This document shows positions 30,655 through 42,708 of a DNA stretch of 64,000 nt, one piece after another. The stretch spans positions 74,501-138,500 of the forward strand of contig JAJGOT010000193.1 of the NCBI GenBank assembly GCA_022457155.1, given 5' to 3'. The notes beneath the pieces were generated by a model. It saw nothing but the letters and a program-made list of their open reading frames with translations, searched no databases and was not told the origin of the DNA. A program made the position numbers and the translations under genes. Source of the DNA: Cladopsammia gracilis (taxonomy: Eukaryota; Cnidaria; Anthozoa; Scleractinia; Dendrophylliidae). Each line of letters begins with the position of its first letter. Position 1 is the stretch's first letter.

Positions 30655-30860
30655 CTTTGGAGTCTCGATACACCGGGGGAGGGGGGGGGGGAGGAGGGGA
30701 GGAGGGGACTCCCATATAAAAATGACGGGGTGCTCGTCGGAAATTTTTGAAAAACACCTGAATGGTCCCAGAATCTCGTTTGATGGGCGTGGCTCAAATG
30801 AATTTTTACCCCTATGAAGTATCGATTCTAAAATCAAAGGCTCCTGAGAGCCAACCCATG
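30655..30860. repeat. Dispersed repeat with G-tract and CATATAAAAATGACGGGG
   Basis: G-rich start, then CTCCCATATAAAAATGACGG and GTGCTCGTCGG. It is related to 20700-20960, which has CCATATAAAAGAGACGGGG after a C-tract. The TATA-like string is part of the repeat and should not be taken as a promoter. Confidence 0.6.
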
Positions 30861-31388
30861 AATAAGATATGCTAACACGCAGACATTTACTTCGACCTCA
30901 CGAACACGTTTTCACTTCGATTCCATGTTCTGTATTTAGTTTGAGCGGGAATTTCTGACGGGACGGGAAAATTGTCGGAGATCTTCAGAAGACCTTGGTA
31001 AAATGTTATAAAGGCATGGGCAAAAATATTTATGCAATTCTTTCTTACGCTAAACAATCTAAAGTAAAGTATTCTTGACTTGATATTTCTTAGCATACAC
31101 ACTCGCCAAAAAGGCTCGTGTGTACAGCTGTTTCGAGAACCGAGAAAGGTTGTCGGAAAAAAGCGTGAAAGTGCACGGGACAATCCCGAAAGGTATTGTG
31201 GTTAATCATTCACGCTATGTGAAAACTCTTTATCCACATTGCCCGCCATCTAAGATCATCAATGTACGGACGAGGCATCGCGGGTTAAAAGCTTATTTTT
31301 AGCTAGACGTGAAGACAAGTCAAAGTTGAAACTGAAGATCAGATAAACTACGGAAAAATTTCCATCGACTCTAATCCTGGATTAGTGT

Positions 31389-31592
31389 AGCCTGTTGTAG
31401 GCGTTCAGATAGTGGTGAAAGCGCGAATACTTGGGGAAGGCGCGAAGAAAAGCGAGCGAAAAAAAGCGGGGAAATTGGGGAGAGGAAGCGCTTCCTCTCC
31501 CCAATCTCCCCGCTTTTTTTCGCTCGCTTTTCTTCGCGCCTTCCCCAAGTATTCGCTCTTTTCCCACTATCTGAACGCCTGGAACAGGCTAA
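31389..31592. mobile_element. Near-perfect foldback element with 9 bp target duplication
   Basis: Two arms of about 100 bp pair with about 94% identity around the centre GAGGAAGCGCTTCCTC. The ends are AGCCTGTTGTAGGCG and CGCCTGGAACAGGCT. It is flanked by GATTAGTGT on both sides (31380-31388 and 31593-31601). A 9 bp target duplication fits Mutator-type insertion. The two mirror ORFs inside are artefacts of the palindrome. Confidence 0.9.
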
Positions 31593-31601
31593 GATTAGTG
31601 T

Positions 31602-32800
31602 TAATCGGCTACCAAATAACCGGACAAAATACAGAAGAAAAAAGAAAACGAGAATGCAAGGGACCGTGAACGAAAATGCTGCTAGTATACGCAGAATATG
31701 TAAGAGATCTGATCAGCCAAAAATAAACAAAATACTATAAGAAGCAAGGGCTGACAACTGCGTAGAAAAAGTAACGCAACAATGCAGTTATGACCAGGAT
31801 TGTAGATAATTAGATGCATGGCAAATTTAATAAGCGTCACAAAGTGTCCTCTTGCTCTTCTACTCAACTTCAACATTACTTGTTTTCAAAAATACAGACA
31901 AAAAACGTCACGAAGTGTCCCCTAAATTCTGCTCTTTAAGTAAAGATAAACAGGTGCGTTTACCCTAACCTAAAAACAACACTAACACTAATGCTTACCT
32001 TACATTTCAAAAAATATGGTAAACACTTAGACTTAACGGAACACTTGGATATTAAAATTTGTCATGCATCTAATTATCTGCAATCCTGGACATAAGTGCA
32101 ACAATGGCATGATTGATACCAAACCGAAAGTTTAAATGTAACCGTGGATAGCTATTTCGCCGTTATTGCGGCTCATCAGCACGGTAGCCCTTGCTTCTTA
32201 TAGTAAAATACAGAAGGCATGCACCTCTTCGGAACCTCTAATTTCATTGGACCTGGATATAATGCAGCTGTGTTGTTTTCAGAACTAGCATAGCGCCTCG
32301 CAAAATAAGGCTAGTTTCAATGCGACACTGCTTAAATTCTCCTTCATTTAGAAAGGAAAACGTTTGTCTTGGACAAATAGATCATCATTAGAGAGGTGTC
32401 TGCCTTGAGAGGGTTGTGGCTCGACTGGGATTTTGACAGCACAACATCCCAACTTTGAACGGCTGATACTTCACCGTCTGAGCTCAGTCAGGCGAGCTGC
32501 TTCACACATATACTAGACATGAAATTAAACTTTCCAAAAAATAGATTAAAAAATAGACTCGGTGTTACTATAACAACGATCTGATGACGTCACGGTTTTT
32601 GCATATTAGTAATTTTCTCAACATCTAGACCTAAACTTTTAGAACGACTGTATGCCGCTTAAAGTCTAGATATCGGTCTTCAAGACTGCAAAGTTTAAAA
32701 GAATTCTATGAGAGTGTTTTCGAATAAAATTGGGTTGAATATTTTCCATAACAAATTTGAAGGTTTGCATTACTTGTTGTTAATTCGTCGATGCCAGCGT
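31602..32800. other. Intergenic, no gene recognised
   Basis: AT-rich sequence. AGCAAGGGCTGACAACTG at 31743 recurs loosely inverted at 32175-32200 (CAGCACGGTAGCCCTTGCTT), as does ACTATAAGAAGCAAGGGC against GCCCTTGCTTCTTATAGT. This suggests an element at about 31733-32206 with inverted ends. Confidence 0.5.
31733..32206. mobile_element. DNA element with inverted ends ACTATAAGAAGCAAGGGC
   Basis: ACTATAAGAAGCAAGGGC at 31733 is the exact reverse complement of GCCCTTGCTTCTTATAGT near 32187-32205. Further inside, GACCAGGATTGTAGATAATT matches AATTATCTGCAATCCTGGAC in reverse. The total length is about 470 bp with no long ORF, so it is a non-autonomous element. Confidence 0.75.
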
Positions 32801-32825
32801 ATAATCGCAACGATCGCAGCGATCG

Positions 32826-33046
32826 TTACGATCGACGATCGCTGCGATTCTCGCGACCCTTGCGTTCATATGGAAACCAAAATGTTGCGATTCTTGCAAT
32901 CGTTCCGATCGTTGCGATTACGATCGCAGAGATAGAAATTTTTCTATCTCTGCGATCGCAATCGCAACGGATCGCAATGATCGCAACGTTTTGGTTTCCA
33001 TATTATCGCAAGGGTCGCAAGAATCGCAGCGATCGTCGATCGTAAG
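32826..33046. mobile_element. CGATCG-rich foldback element
   Basis: Arms of about 105 bp meet at GAGATAGAAATTTTTCTATC. They share TTACGATCGACGATCGCTGC, ATATGGAAACCAAAA and repeated GATCGCA/TTGCGAT strings. A further partial arm, AATCGCAACGATCGCAGCG, precedes it at 32803. No coding content; the ORFs here are reflections of the palindrome. Confidence 0.85.
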
Positions 33047-33063
33047 TTGGGATGTTAGTATAG

Positions 33064-33210
33064 GTAATCATACGGTTTCGAGTTCAATTTGGGATTAATT
33101 TGCACGAGTGAGTTTTTCAAAAAGCTCAAGCGGCTCGTGCAATTTGAGCTTTTTGAAAAACTCACAAGTGCAAATTAATCCCAAATTGAACGAGAAAACC
33201 GTATGATTAC
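33064..33210. mobile_element. Foldback element with ~65 bp arms
   Basis: The left arm (GTAATCATACGGTTTCGAG, TTCAATTTGGGATTAATTTG) is mirrored by the right arm (CAAATTAATCCCAAATTGAA, AAAACCGTATGATTAC). The loop is about 12 bp. Confidence 0.85.
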
Positions 33211-33212
33211 TT

Positions 33213-33472
33213 ATTAATAATTATACATGAAAAAATTTGCATCCATTTTCGTTTGAAATTTTTTTTTTCTTTTTGCAAAATTTTTTTTTTCGAAATTTTT
33301 TTCTTCTTTTTTTGGCAAAAGTAAAGAAAAAAAATTTTTTTTTTTTCGATTTGTAATTTGCACTGGTGTTACACTTTTTGCACCGGTGTTACACGTTTTG
33401 CACTGGTGTTACACTTGAACTGCACTGCTCTTAGCCAATCAGAATCGAGTAATTTTTTCATGTATATTATTA
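33213..33472. mobile_element. MITE with 22 bp inverted ends and three 26 bp repeats
   Basis: The left end TAATAATTATACATGAAAAA is mirrored by TTTTTCATGTATATTATTA. A poly-T/poly-A stretch fills 33255-33350. GCACTGGTGTTACAC then occurs three times at 33360-33415. GCCAATCAGAATCGAG lies near the right end, like a string at the end of the element at 50613-51509. Confidence 0.75.
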
Positions 33473-33500
33473 TGTCGCTAAAAAACCCATTCGAACCACC

Positions 33501-33701
33501 TTAAAGGGGCAGTATCACGAGGTTCCACGCGCGGCACTGTTCACTTGGACATATCACTGATAAAAGTGATTTTTTCTTTCTTCCGGCTATCAAAACGGAT
33601 TTTTTGATTAAACAAATACCTCCTCTTCCCGACGGCCTTTTTGAATTTGCGGAATCAAACTTGAAAACGTGGGCCGACGTTTTCAAGTACTGCCCCTTTA
33701 A
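33501..33701. mobile_element. TTAA-flanked MITE
   Basis: TTAA at 33501-33504 and at 33698-33701 border the inverted ends AGGGGCAGTA and TACTGCCCCT. TTAA target duplications are characteristic of piggyBac-type (and some Kolobok) insertions. No transposase. Confidence 0.75.
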
Positions 33702-34079
33702 CTGTATTCACAGAAAAAAAGCCATCAAACCAAATGCGAAAATAAAAAAAAACAAATATAGCAATTTTTAAAAAACGTTTTAAATGTTTCAATTTTTCCG
33801 CACGTTATGAGCATAACCTGTTTTGTTTTCAATTTTTTTTTCTCGCACGTTCCGGTCTTCGCATTGTCTTACATTATTATAATTAGCGAAAATATTTTTA
33901 AAAACACACTTCAATGTGAATATATTTTACTGAATATGATTGTTATTCATGAGTTTCACCGTAGTGAATTAATGTAATGATTAAACTTTTTATTCGCCCA
34001 TGCGCAAATCATACCAAGACGATATTTGAATTTTCTTAACGATCTTTTAGTTTGCTGCTCTGTCGAAACTCGTCATTGA

Positions 34080-35717
34080 TCGCTTAAATTTAGACTATCA
34101 AAGCAAAGTTCGCCAGGATTTTGTGGCAAGTGGGAAGAAAGAAATATGTCAGGCATACAATGAGAATTAAGTGCAAGAATTGTACAATCGATACTGCACA
34201 AGTCAACACTGCGAATGGACCTCATCATGTCAGCGTCTCTCTAACAAGGAAAATGGTTCCGTTTATAATTACTTGCGTTGAGAGTTATTCTCCCTTTATG
34301 ACTGCTTGTGATAAATAAGGTGTATGAGGTAAGTAATATCTAATTTAATAAGTAGAACGATCGATAGCCCGAGCTAAAGTAGCCTAGGCAACAGGCATTT
34401 TTCCCCTCTACATTGCGTGGCTCGCGCTTCGCGCTAGCGCACCACAGAAGCGCTAGGGCTAAAATAATCCGTTATAATTCACGACATTTTGAGTATGAAT
34501 CAAGACCAAATTTATTTCTCTTCGCCGACATACAAGTAAAACTCATATGTCGTTCACTACGCCAGGCACTTTTATAGAAGTAAAAGTACTTTTGATAACG
34601 AAGCTGCGTTGAAACGTGCTTTATTTTTATTTCAAATTTGCTCTCCTCAGTTGATAATATGTAACTACAACCAAAGTCAAGTGGTAGGAAAGTTGTGAAG
34701 AATTGCTACTCTATTTAGAAATTATTCAAAAGTCCAAATTTAAAGATGATGACTAAGCTAAAGTTGTATAAATGTTGTTATCTTTTTCCTTATATGCGGA
34801 TTACCTTTTCATTTGCATAGTTTTAATTTGCTGATCGAATCTATCTGTCATTTAGACCGGGCACTTTTACAGCAGTAGAAGTACTTTTGATAATGAAGCT
34901 GTGTTCGCTGTAAAATCAAACACAAGGAGAGTGTTTAATCAGGATATCCAAACACCAAAAAGCAGGTTGAAAAACGAGGCGCAGCCGAGTTTTTATAGCC
35001 CACTTTGAGATGTTTGGATATCTGATGAAACACTCTTTTGAGTGTTTGATATAGCTTCTCAAACTGATCATAAAATGTGGAGAAAACGAAGGAATAAAAT
35101 CGTCAAAATCTGTGCTAATTATATCCTTCACGGTAGTGATTTCCTGAATTATTATTATTAATGAGATTTAGAACCGACTGTCTTCAGTGAATCATTTACC
35201 TTGGTCAATAACTGAATAACACTATTGTAGTGTCTTGGTATAAAAATATTATTTATGAATTGGCAATAACTGAACGGGTTCGTTATTATTGCGTTAATTT
35301 CCCTTTTCTTCTCCCAGTTTTGCAGATAACAAACCGAGAATTGCTAAAGAACGAAGAATCAGTATCAGTCTAAGTCTGACAGGAAAAGCAGGAGATTTGC
35401 AATGTAAGTACTTATGACAAATCTTCTCTTTCTCCTGCATTAGAGGAATTCGCCAATAGCGCGAACCCAGAGATTATTGCGGAAAACAATCTTTAGTAAA
35501 AACCTCGGTGAAAGAAATAACTAAACTTGCCACGCCACACTAGGCTTATTTTGAAATTCAGACTGAAGGTCTCTTTTAAATTAATTTGATTAAATGTCTT
35601 TCCCTTTTTCTACTAGAGATATAAAGATAACATGCTATCGCAAATCCAGTACTCAGCAGTACTAGTCTGGAAGATGCAAAGAACAAATAATTTTATGTTC
35701 CAAACACAAAGTAAGAG
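34080..35717 (+). other. Chain of exon-like segments, possible unrecognised gene or lncRNA
   Basis: Three segments have good splice signals: one ending at 34328 (GAG|GTAAGTAA); 35326-35403 (acceptor CCCAGTTTTGCAG, donor AAT|GTAAGTA); and 35617-35717 (acceptor TTTCTACTAG, donor GAG|GTACGTA). The first holds a complete 65-codon ORF (34121-34318) that stops before the donor. The third has an ATG at 35632 open to its donor. No domain is recognised. The segments may be a 5' UTR or non-coding transcript. Confidence 0.3.
34913..35120. repeat. Dispersed repeat, copy 2 of the 30205-30420 family
   Basis: GAAAAACGAGGCGCAGCCGAG, GATGAAACACTCTTTTGAG and GCTTCTCAAACTGATC match the 30.2 kb copy in order and strand. 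Confidence 0.7.
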
Positions 35718-35899
35718 GTACGTAAAACTCTGATATTTTAATAACATTCCACATACAAATAGACATCAATCTTGCCAGTTACCTTGCACTCAGGATCTGT
35801 TTTATTTGTCTATCAGGCATAGTCAAGCAAAAACAGAAATATTAGAAATATTACGAACACGCGCGAGGCAAGGCAGATATAATTCCATTCATATCATGT

Positions 35900-37860
35900 A
35901 ATTCAAATTAACACAAAAGTCATTCATTAAATCCGTTACCACAGGGATTCAAATTCGGGCCATATTGTCAGGTGGCGACCTCAGTTAAATGGTTTGTTCT
36001 GACGTTGGATTCAACTGCTAAAGTAACTCAAGAAATCGAGCACACAATTATCGATAAAACAAAATCAATAACGGAAAGATGGCCAATAGCTGCAAATGTG
36101 GTGACCCAAAGCTAGGTGGAGGGTTTCGTGCATTCCACTTGGTGCTTGTGTCACTTTCTCGTCCCGTAGTTATGGAGTACAGCCGGGTGTTCCAACAACG
36201 TCATACTGCCCCGAGGTGAAACCGGCGACATTCTAGCGGCATTGCACACGGGTACAGTTATCGCAGATCAACGCAGTTGACTGGACAGCTCAATCCAGAG
36301 CTAACCGATACTATACTGTACTGTGATCGCCTAGGATGACAAGTAGTTTCAGCCGGGTCATACCGGAGTTAGGCCCGGTTCAAACTTCGAACTTAAGATG
36401 TGCCGAATCTAATGCAAATGAGTAAGAACAATAGATTTTGCTCATTTGCATTAGATTCGGCACATGTGAAGTTCGACGTTTGAACCGGGCCTTAGTGCAC
36501 TTAGCAATCAAGTACTACCGCCGAACGGATGGTCTGTTTTCAAGCGGGGGTCAAAATTTTGTTCAGTTCAATTTTCTGTATCGCCGAAAATCCCAAAATA
36601 TAACAGTTGGAAATCAGATTGCAATTTCAGAGAAAGACTTGTTGTTGAGTTTAATAATAATGGTGTAGTAACTTAGCTTGAAAAAGTCATATTTGATAAA
36701 CTGGCATGGACAAATGGATAAATGAATCACGGCAAACGGCGATCCTGGAAATATCGATGGCCCAGGAAGTTGTAAAATAAAACACAGAATATTAAATTCT
36801 GCCTTGCACGGGATTCGAACCCGTAAAGTTTGCCATATGTTGCAAACTAAACTGTGTTCAAGCAATTTTTAATATCTGGTATTACAAATTGTCTTTTATA
36901 GAACATCACAAACAATAACACTGAGGAGATGATGGCTTTTCAATATTTATTTTGGAAAAACTGACATCCGATCATTATAATCCAGTAGTGACTTGCTGTG
37001 CTTTAAGTTTTCAGAGCAACATTTATGGCTTCTGCACCAAACGATCATCCATCTGAACCCAGGATGAAAACGGGAACATCTTCTAGCAGGTCGCAAGTTA
37101 ATCGGCACAGTTGAATGGAGGGTGGCTCAACCCAGAGCCAACCGATAGTATACCGTGCTGTTATGAAGGCAGGCTTTTTATCGGGTCACTGGCGAGCTCT
37201 ATCACAACTGCCACTCCCGCCAGGGGACAGTGTGTACTGAAGTGAGGGTCATACAATTTCGTTTTAATTTGTTGAATCAAAAATGCAAATATTAAATGGA
37301 AATTTCTTATTGCTCTGCAATAATATAATAATTTTACATTAAAAAGTGAACTACGGATGAAAGAATAAATGAGTTCGTTAAAATGATCATGGAAACCTTA
37401 GCCAATACAAACAGTTATCAGTAAAGCGCTCAGTTGTAAGGAATTCGAGCCTATGCAGTTCATTTTGCCATAAAACATGACATAAGTGCTGCCGTAATTG
37501 AAAGAGCTCTACCACTAATCTATTGCCTACGGAACTAGGCCAATTGCATGAGTTTCAATTATTTTTGTCTATTGTGGGCATGACGGACAAGAACTGGAGA
37601 TGATAAATTATCACGACTTACATTAGGAGAACTCCCACCTTTTCATAACTTGTACTGACTGATTGCGTTTTAAGTTTGCAGCTTAACAATATTTATCATC
37701 AGCTGGAAAGAGAAACATTCGAGGAAAAAACCAAAAAACTGAACATGACTTGGAACGTCTCTCATCACGTTTGGCAGGTTACAGTCATAACGACTGTTTA
37801 ATATGACGTATTTATGACAGCTTGGCCAATCATCACCAGCAAGTGATTTTCAAGCAAAAC
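35900..37860. repeat. Diverged tandem triplication (~0.6 kb unit)
   Basis: Three related blocks begin near GATTCAAATTCGGGCCAT (35946), GATTCGAACCCGTAAAGT (36813, minus-strand B box) and GAATTCGAGCCTATGCAG (37440). Blocks 1 and 2 share CAACCCAGAGCCAACCGATA-like sequence (36290-36320, 37128-37150). Blocks 2 and 3 share GCTTTAAGTTTTCAG/GTTTTAAGTTTGCAG plus a following AACA-TTTAT stretch (37010, 37668). No coding exon is recognised. Confidence 0.5.
36372..36491. mobile_element. PIF/Harbinger-like MITE with TTA target duplication
   Basis: Inverted ends GGCCCGGTTCAAAC and GTTTGAACCGGGCC are flanked on each side by TTA (36369-36371, 36492-36494). The inner arms ATGTGCCGAATCTAATGCAA also pair. A 3 bp TTA/TAA duplication fits Harbinger. 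Confidence 0.85.
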
Positions 37861-38393
<533 letters not shown>

Positions 38394-38477
38394 TGGCTGG
38401 GATTGGGAAAGGGCTGTTGGATTGGAGATGGGAGGGAGGGAATGGGATATACGAATGTTCATACTGCCAATACATGC

Positions 38478-40848
38478 CAATAACGTTTGTAAGGCGAACT
38501 TCAATATCCACTTTCCCGCCATTACAGTTTGATCATTTATTGCTTACTCTGGTGGTTTCAATTGTTTCTTTTTTTTTTCAGGTTTGTCTTCAAACTGAAC
38601 CAGATTCGTTACAAAAATACGAAAATAACCTTTATTCTGAGGGAAAATGGATTGTTTGCTAAAGAAAACAGCACAAATTCGTGTTACCATGCCTCGAAAA
38701 GTGGTATACGTAAAATATCAGGACTACGTTTTTCACAGTTATCTCTATTTTGGGCGGACATTCTACCATCACCAATACTGTGTCATACAGCATTCCTTTT
38801 GTTCAGCAACAAGGTCTTTGGAAACGAAAATGCTTATTAGTTATGATCAGGAGGCGCAGATAATGATAGTTAAGTAATGATCCGCATAAGAAGGATAGTG
38901 CTGAACGGCAATGCACGATGGAATGTAAACGTTTTTCATTGTTTCAACCAGTGATCTCATTGGTCTGGACTCAAAAACCGCTATTGTCTTCTGCTATTCT
39001 GATTGTTAAGCACAAAAAATTCCTAAAATTTATGTGACGCAAATGGATTTTCTTTATTTTTATAATGAAATATAATTATGAACCATCAGATCCTCCTCTA
39101 TTCTTAAAACCAAAGATATTCTATGTGGGAAAGAGCCATTGCCGCAGAACAATGAAGTTTACTATAGTTCTTATGTGGAGCATTACTTAAAGAGCTCGAA
39201 GAATAGGAGGCCGAGTCCAGTGAAATCCGTCATCCGTCTACTGATTTTGTATCTTTTCTATTTTTAGGGCGTTTCCTTGGTCATGAAGTCACCATGAAGT
39301 TGTTTAGCTGGATTTCAAATGAGTGAAAAGTGATCGACATACGCTAGCCTTTCAACCGGGTTCAATCCATTGGGAAGAATCAAAGACAGACAAAGCTGCT
39401 GTTTATGAAATCAGAACAAAATAGAGGCATGCACGGTACTCCATGACTGGCATCACAAAGTGTCCTGGGGGGGTAGTAAGCTACTCCATGACTGGCATCA
39501 CAAAGTGTCCAGAGGGGTGGTACACTACTCCATTACTGGCATCACAAAGTGTCCTGGAGGGGTGCACGCTACTCCATGACTGGTATCACAAAGTGTCCAG
39601 GGGGTGGCACGCTACTCCATGACTGGCATCACAAAGTGTCCTGGGGGGTGGCACGCTACTCCATGACTGTCATCACAAAGTGTCCAGAGCGGGTGCACGC
39701 TACTCCATGACTGACAGCACAAAGTGTCCTGGAGGGGTGCACGCTACTCCATGACTGGCATCACAAAGTGTCCAGGGGGTGGCATGCTACTCCATGACTG
39801 TCATCACAAAGTGTCCTGAGCGGGTGCACGCTACTCCATGACTGACAGCACAAAGTGTCCTGGGCGGATGCACGCTACTCCATGAAAGGCATCACAAAGT
39901 GTCATCGCCGAGAATGCCTCGACATATCCGGGACCTTCTTACGGTCCAGAGCGCTAAATTTGAAAAGCTTCCGTCTGACAAAAGAGCCAAATTACAAAGA
40001 AAATGGGGAGAATGGCGAAACAAGATGTATGTTTTACTCCATAACAAAAAAACTAAGTACATTGGCGGTTTGGGTCACCCTGGCGTTTTCAGAAGAGGTG
40101 TTGAGGAATCATTTAAGACCCTTTTTATTTCCCTGAGATTTGGACAACTACTATCGAATCGTGCTCTAAAATTCGGTTTTTTCGCTGATTTCAGTATGGA
40201 AAAAACACCGCATTGATATACAGGATGGTCTTTCTCTTCAAGAAAGGACTTGCTAACTAAGGTTCACCCTGGAAATGTTAGCCTCATGTCTAAACAAAAC
40301 ATTGGCGAAGTTTGGATTTAATACGATGCGTGGAAATAGTATCAAAGCGCTATTTTCTAGAAGGTGTTTCGTAAACTAAAACTGGCGCTCCAAAATGTCT
40401 TCCAACGAACTCCCGCAGGACCGGCAAACAGATTCAAATTTGAATAATTATCTCAACACAAACAATTTTCCCTCAGTCATGAGAGGCGGCCGCTTGCTTT
40501 TTGCTTGTTCAAGTTAGGATTTCAAAGAGAAGCCATCATTTACTTCACATTTTTCATTGTCCGGCAAATAGAAAGGCCTATATTATTTTTTGAAACCTCA
40601 GTTAATGTACTCTAGGTCTCAACTACTTTAATAGATCGAGTAATAGAGCGCGTCTAAATCTGGACTGCAAAACGCTTTGTAAAGAGCACGAGAAACAAAG
40701 TGCAAAGTACATGCGAGTGACCCGTGATTCACGCTCGCTATTTGGCAACGCTTTTAACTGAAAACCATGTTCTGCGGAAAATGTTTTTGCCATCGTACTC
40801 TGACCATTGCGAATCTGACGAGTTAAAATGAATATCTTGCCACACATG
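38478..40848 (+). repeat. Tandem duplicated module, copy A
   Basis: In order: ATAACGTTTGTAAGGCGAAC; an exon-like block after TTTTTTTTTTCAG (38580); a spacer; a GGGCGTTTCCTTGGTCATGA block (39268); a 42-44 bp satellite array; the CATATCCGGGACCTTCTTAC block (39922) with a short open frame; and about 600 bp of non-coding tail. It is followed without a gap by copy B. In the exon-like block one T is missing relative to copy B (GTTTGC against GTTTTGC), which shifts the frame. Confidence 0.85.
39420..39912 (+). repeat. 42-44 bp satellite array 1
   Basis: About 12 units contain CTACTCCATGACTGGCATCA, CAAAGTGTCCTG and GGGTGGCACG. Units differ mainly in the G-rich joint (TGGGGGTGG, TGGAGGGGTG, GAGCGGGTG) and in GGCATC/GTCATC/GACAGC. 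Confidence 0.92.
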
Positions 40849-40950
40849 AATAACGTTTGTAAGGCGAACTTCAATATCCACTTTCCCGCCATTACAGTTT
40901 GATCATTTATTGCTTACTCTGGTGGTTTCAATTGTTTCTTTTTTTTTCAG

Positions 40951-41213
40951 GTTTGTCTTCAAACTGAACCAGATTCGTTACAAAAATACGAAAATAACCT
41001 TTATTCTGAGGGAAAATGGATTGTTTTGCTAAAGAAAACAGCACAAATTCGTGTTACCATGCCTCGAAAAGTGGTATACGTAAAATATAAGGACTACGTT
41101 TTTCACAGCGGACATTCTAGCATCACCAATACTGTGTCATACAGCATTCCTTTTGTTCAGCAACATGGTCTTTGGAAACGAAAATGCTTATTAGTTATGA
41201 TCAGGAGGCGCAG
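40951..41213 (+). CDS. Possible coding exon in copy B, unrecognised
   Basis: The block has an acceptor-like polypyrimidine tract plus CAG, a good donor (CGCAG|GTAATG) and one open frame from GTTTGTCTTC through KVVYVKYKDYVFHSGHSS to MIRRRR. If joined to the acceptor at 41760 (TTTTTAG|GGCGTTTCC), the frame ends six codons later in a stop. The paralogous block in copy A (38581-38873) is frameshifted in this frame but open in another, so the coding frame is uncertain. No family recognised. Confidence 0.25.
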
Positions 41214-42390
41214 GTAATGATAGTTAAGTAATGATCCGCATAAGAAGGATAGTGCTGAACGGCAATGTACGATGGAATGTAAACGTTTTTCATTGTTTCA
41301 ACCAGTGATCTCATTGGTCTAGACTCAAAAACCGCTACTGAAAAAGTTAAGGTTCAAGGTGCATTAAGTCGAATTTATTTAAGGTTTAAAGTAATTTGAG
41401 ACCCAATCGTACAACATGCAAGTTTTGAAAGATATTGTGTCTGGGGAACTTCATCAAAGAAGCAAAATTATTAGCTATTGTCTTCTGCTATTCTGATTGC
41501 TAAGCACAAAAAATTCCTAAAATTTATGTGACGCAAATGGATTTTCTTTATTTTTATAATGAAATATAATTATGAACCATCAGATCCTCCTCTATTCTTG
41601 AAACCAAAGATATTCTATGTGGGAAAGAGCCATTGCCGCAGAACAATGAAGTTTACTATAGTTCTTATGTGGAGCATTACTTAAAGAGCTCGAAGAACAG
41701 GAGGCCGAGTCTAGTGAAATCCGTCATCCGTCTACTGATTTTGTATCTTTTCTATTTTTAGGGCGTTTCCTTGGTCATGAAGTCACCATGAAGTTGTTTA
41801 GCTGGATTTCAAATGAGTGAAAAGTGATCGACATACGCTAGCCTTTTAACCGGGTTCAATCCATTGGGAAGAATCAAAGACAGACAAAGCTGCTGTTTAT
41901 GAAATCAGAACGCGAAGAATTTTATTTTCTGACAATGATATCATTATAAAATGTATGGAAAAGAGTTGGAAGAATTTTCACATTGGTGGCATAAGAGTGA
42001 TTGCAAGTAATGTATATCGATCAAGATTTTTTTTGCTTCGAAGGGGAAACAATTTTTGTTAATTCATACAGTAGAAAAAGAAAAATTTCGATTTAGCTGT
42101 TGTTCTCATCTCGGTTTTCAAATTTCAGCTCACGAGTGAGAACTAGAGTTTACTATGTACAGTATGATATTTTCTGCAGGTCTTTGTTTCAAGTAACCAT
42201 ATTTTCTTGGCTCGGTTATTTGAAAAAAAATCTTGCCGCACAACAATTTGTTGACAAAATGTTTTAAAAAGAGCACAACCCGCCTTTGATTACAGCACGG
42301 TTGTTTACTTTATCACACCTTCGGATTCACATCACGCATCAAACCGTGTAATTGACAGCAGTTGAATCTGCCAAGAGAATAGAGACTAGA

Positions 42391-42708
42391 ATAGAGGTAT
42401 GCACGGTACTCCATGACTGGCATCACAAAGTGTCCTGGAGGGGTGCACGCTACTCCATGACTGGTATCACAAAGTGTCCTGTGAGTGGCACGCTACTCCA
42501 TGACTGGCGTCACAAAGTGTCCTGTGCGGTGGCACGCTACTCCATGACTGTCATCACAAAGTGTCCTGAGCGGGTGCACACTACTCCATGACTGGCAGCA
42601 CAAAGTGTTCTGGAGGGGTGCACGCTACTCCATGACTAGCATCACAAAGTGTCCTGGGCGGGTGCACGCTACTCCATGAAAGGCATCACAAAGTGTCATC
42701 GCCGAGAA
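42391..42708 (+). repeat. 42-44 bp satellite array 2
   Basis: About seven units of the same repeat as array 1, in module copy B. The last unit has CATGAAAGGCATCACAAAGT and joins the conserved block at GTGTCATCGCCGAGAATGCC, exactly as in array 1. Confidence 0.92.

Noticed and set aside
31382..31669. Mirror-image ORFs on both strands
   Set aside because: They read the two arms of one palindromic element and have identical peptide sequence for that reason.
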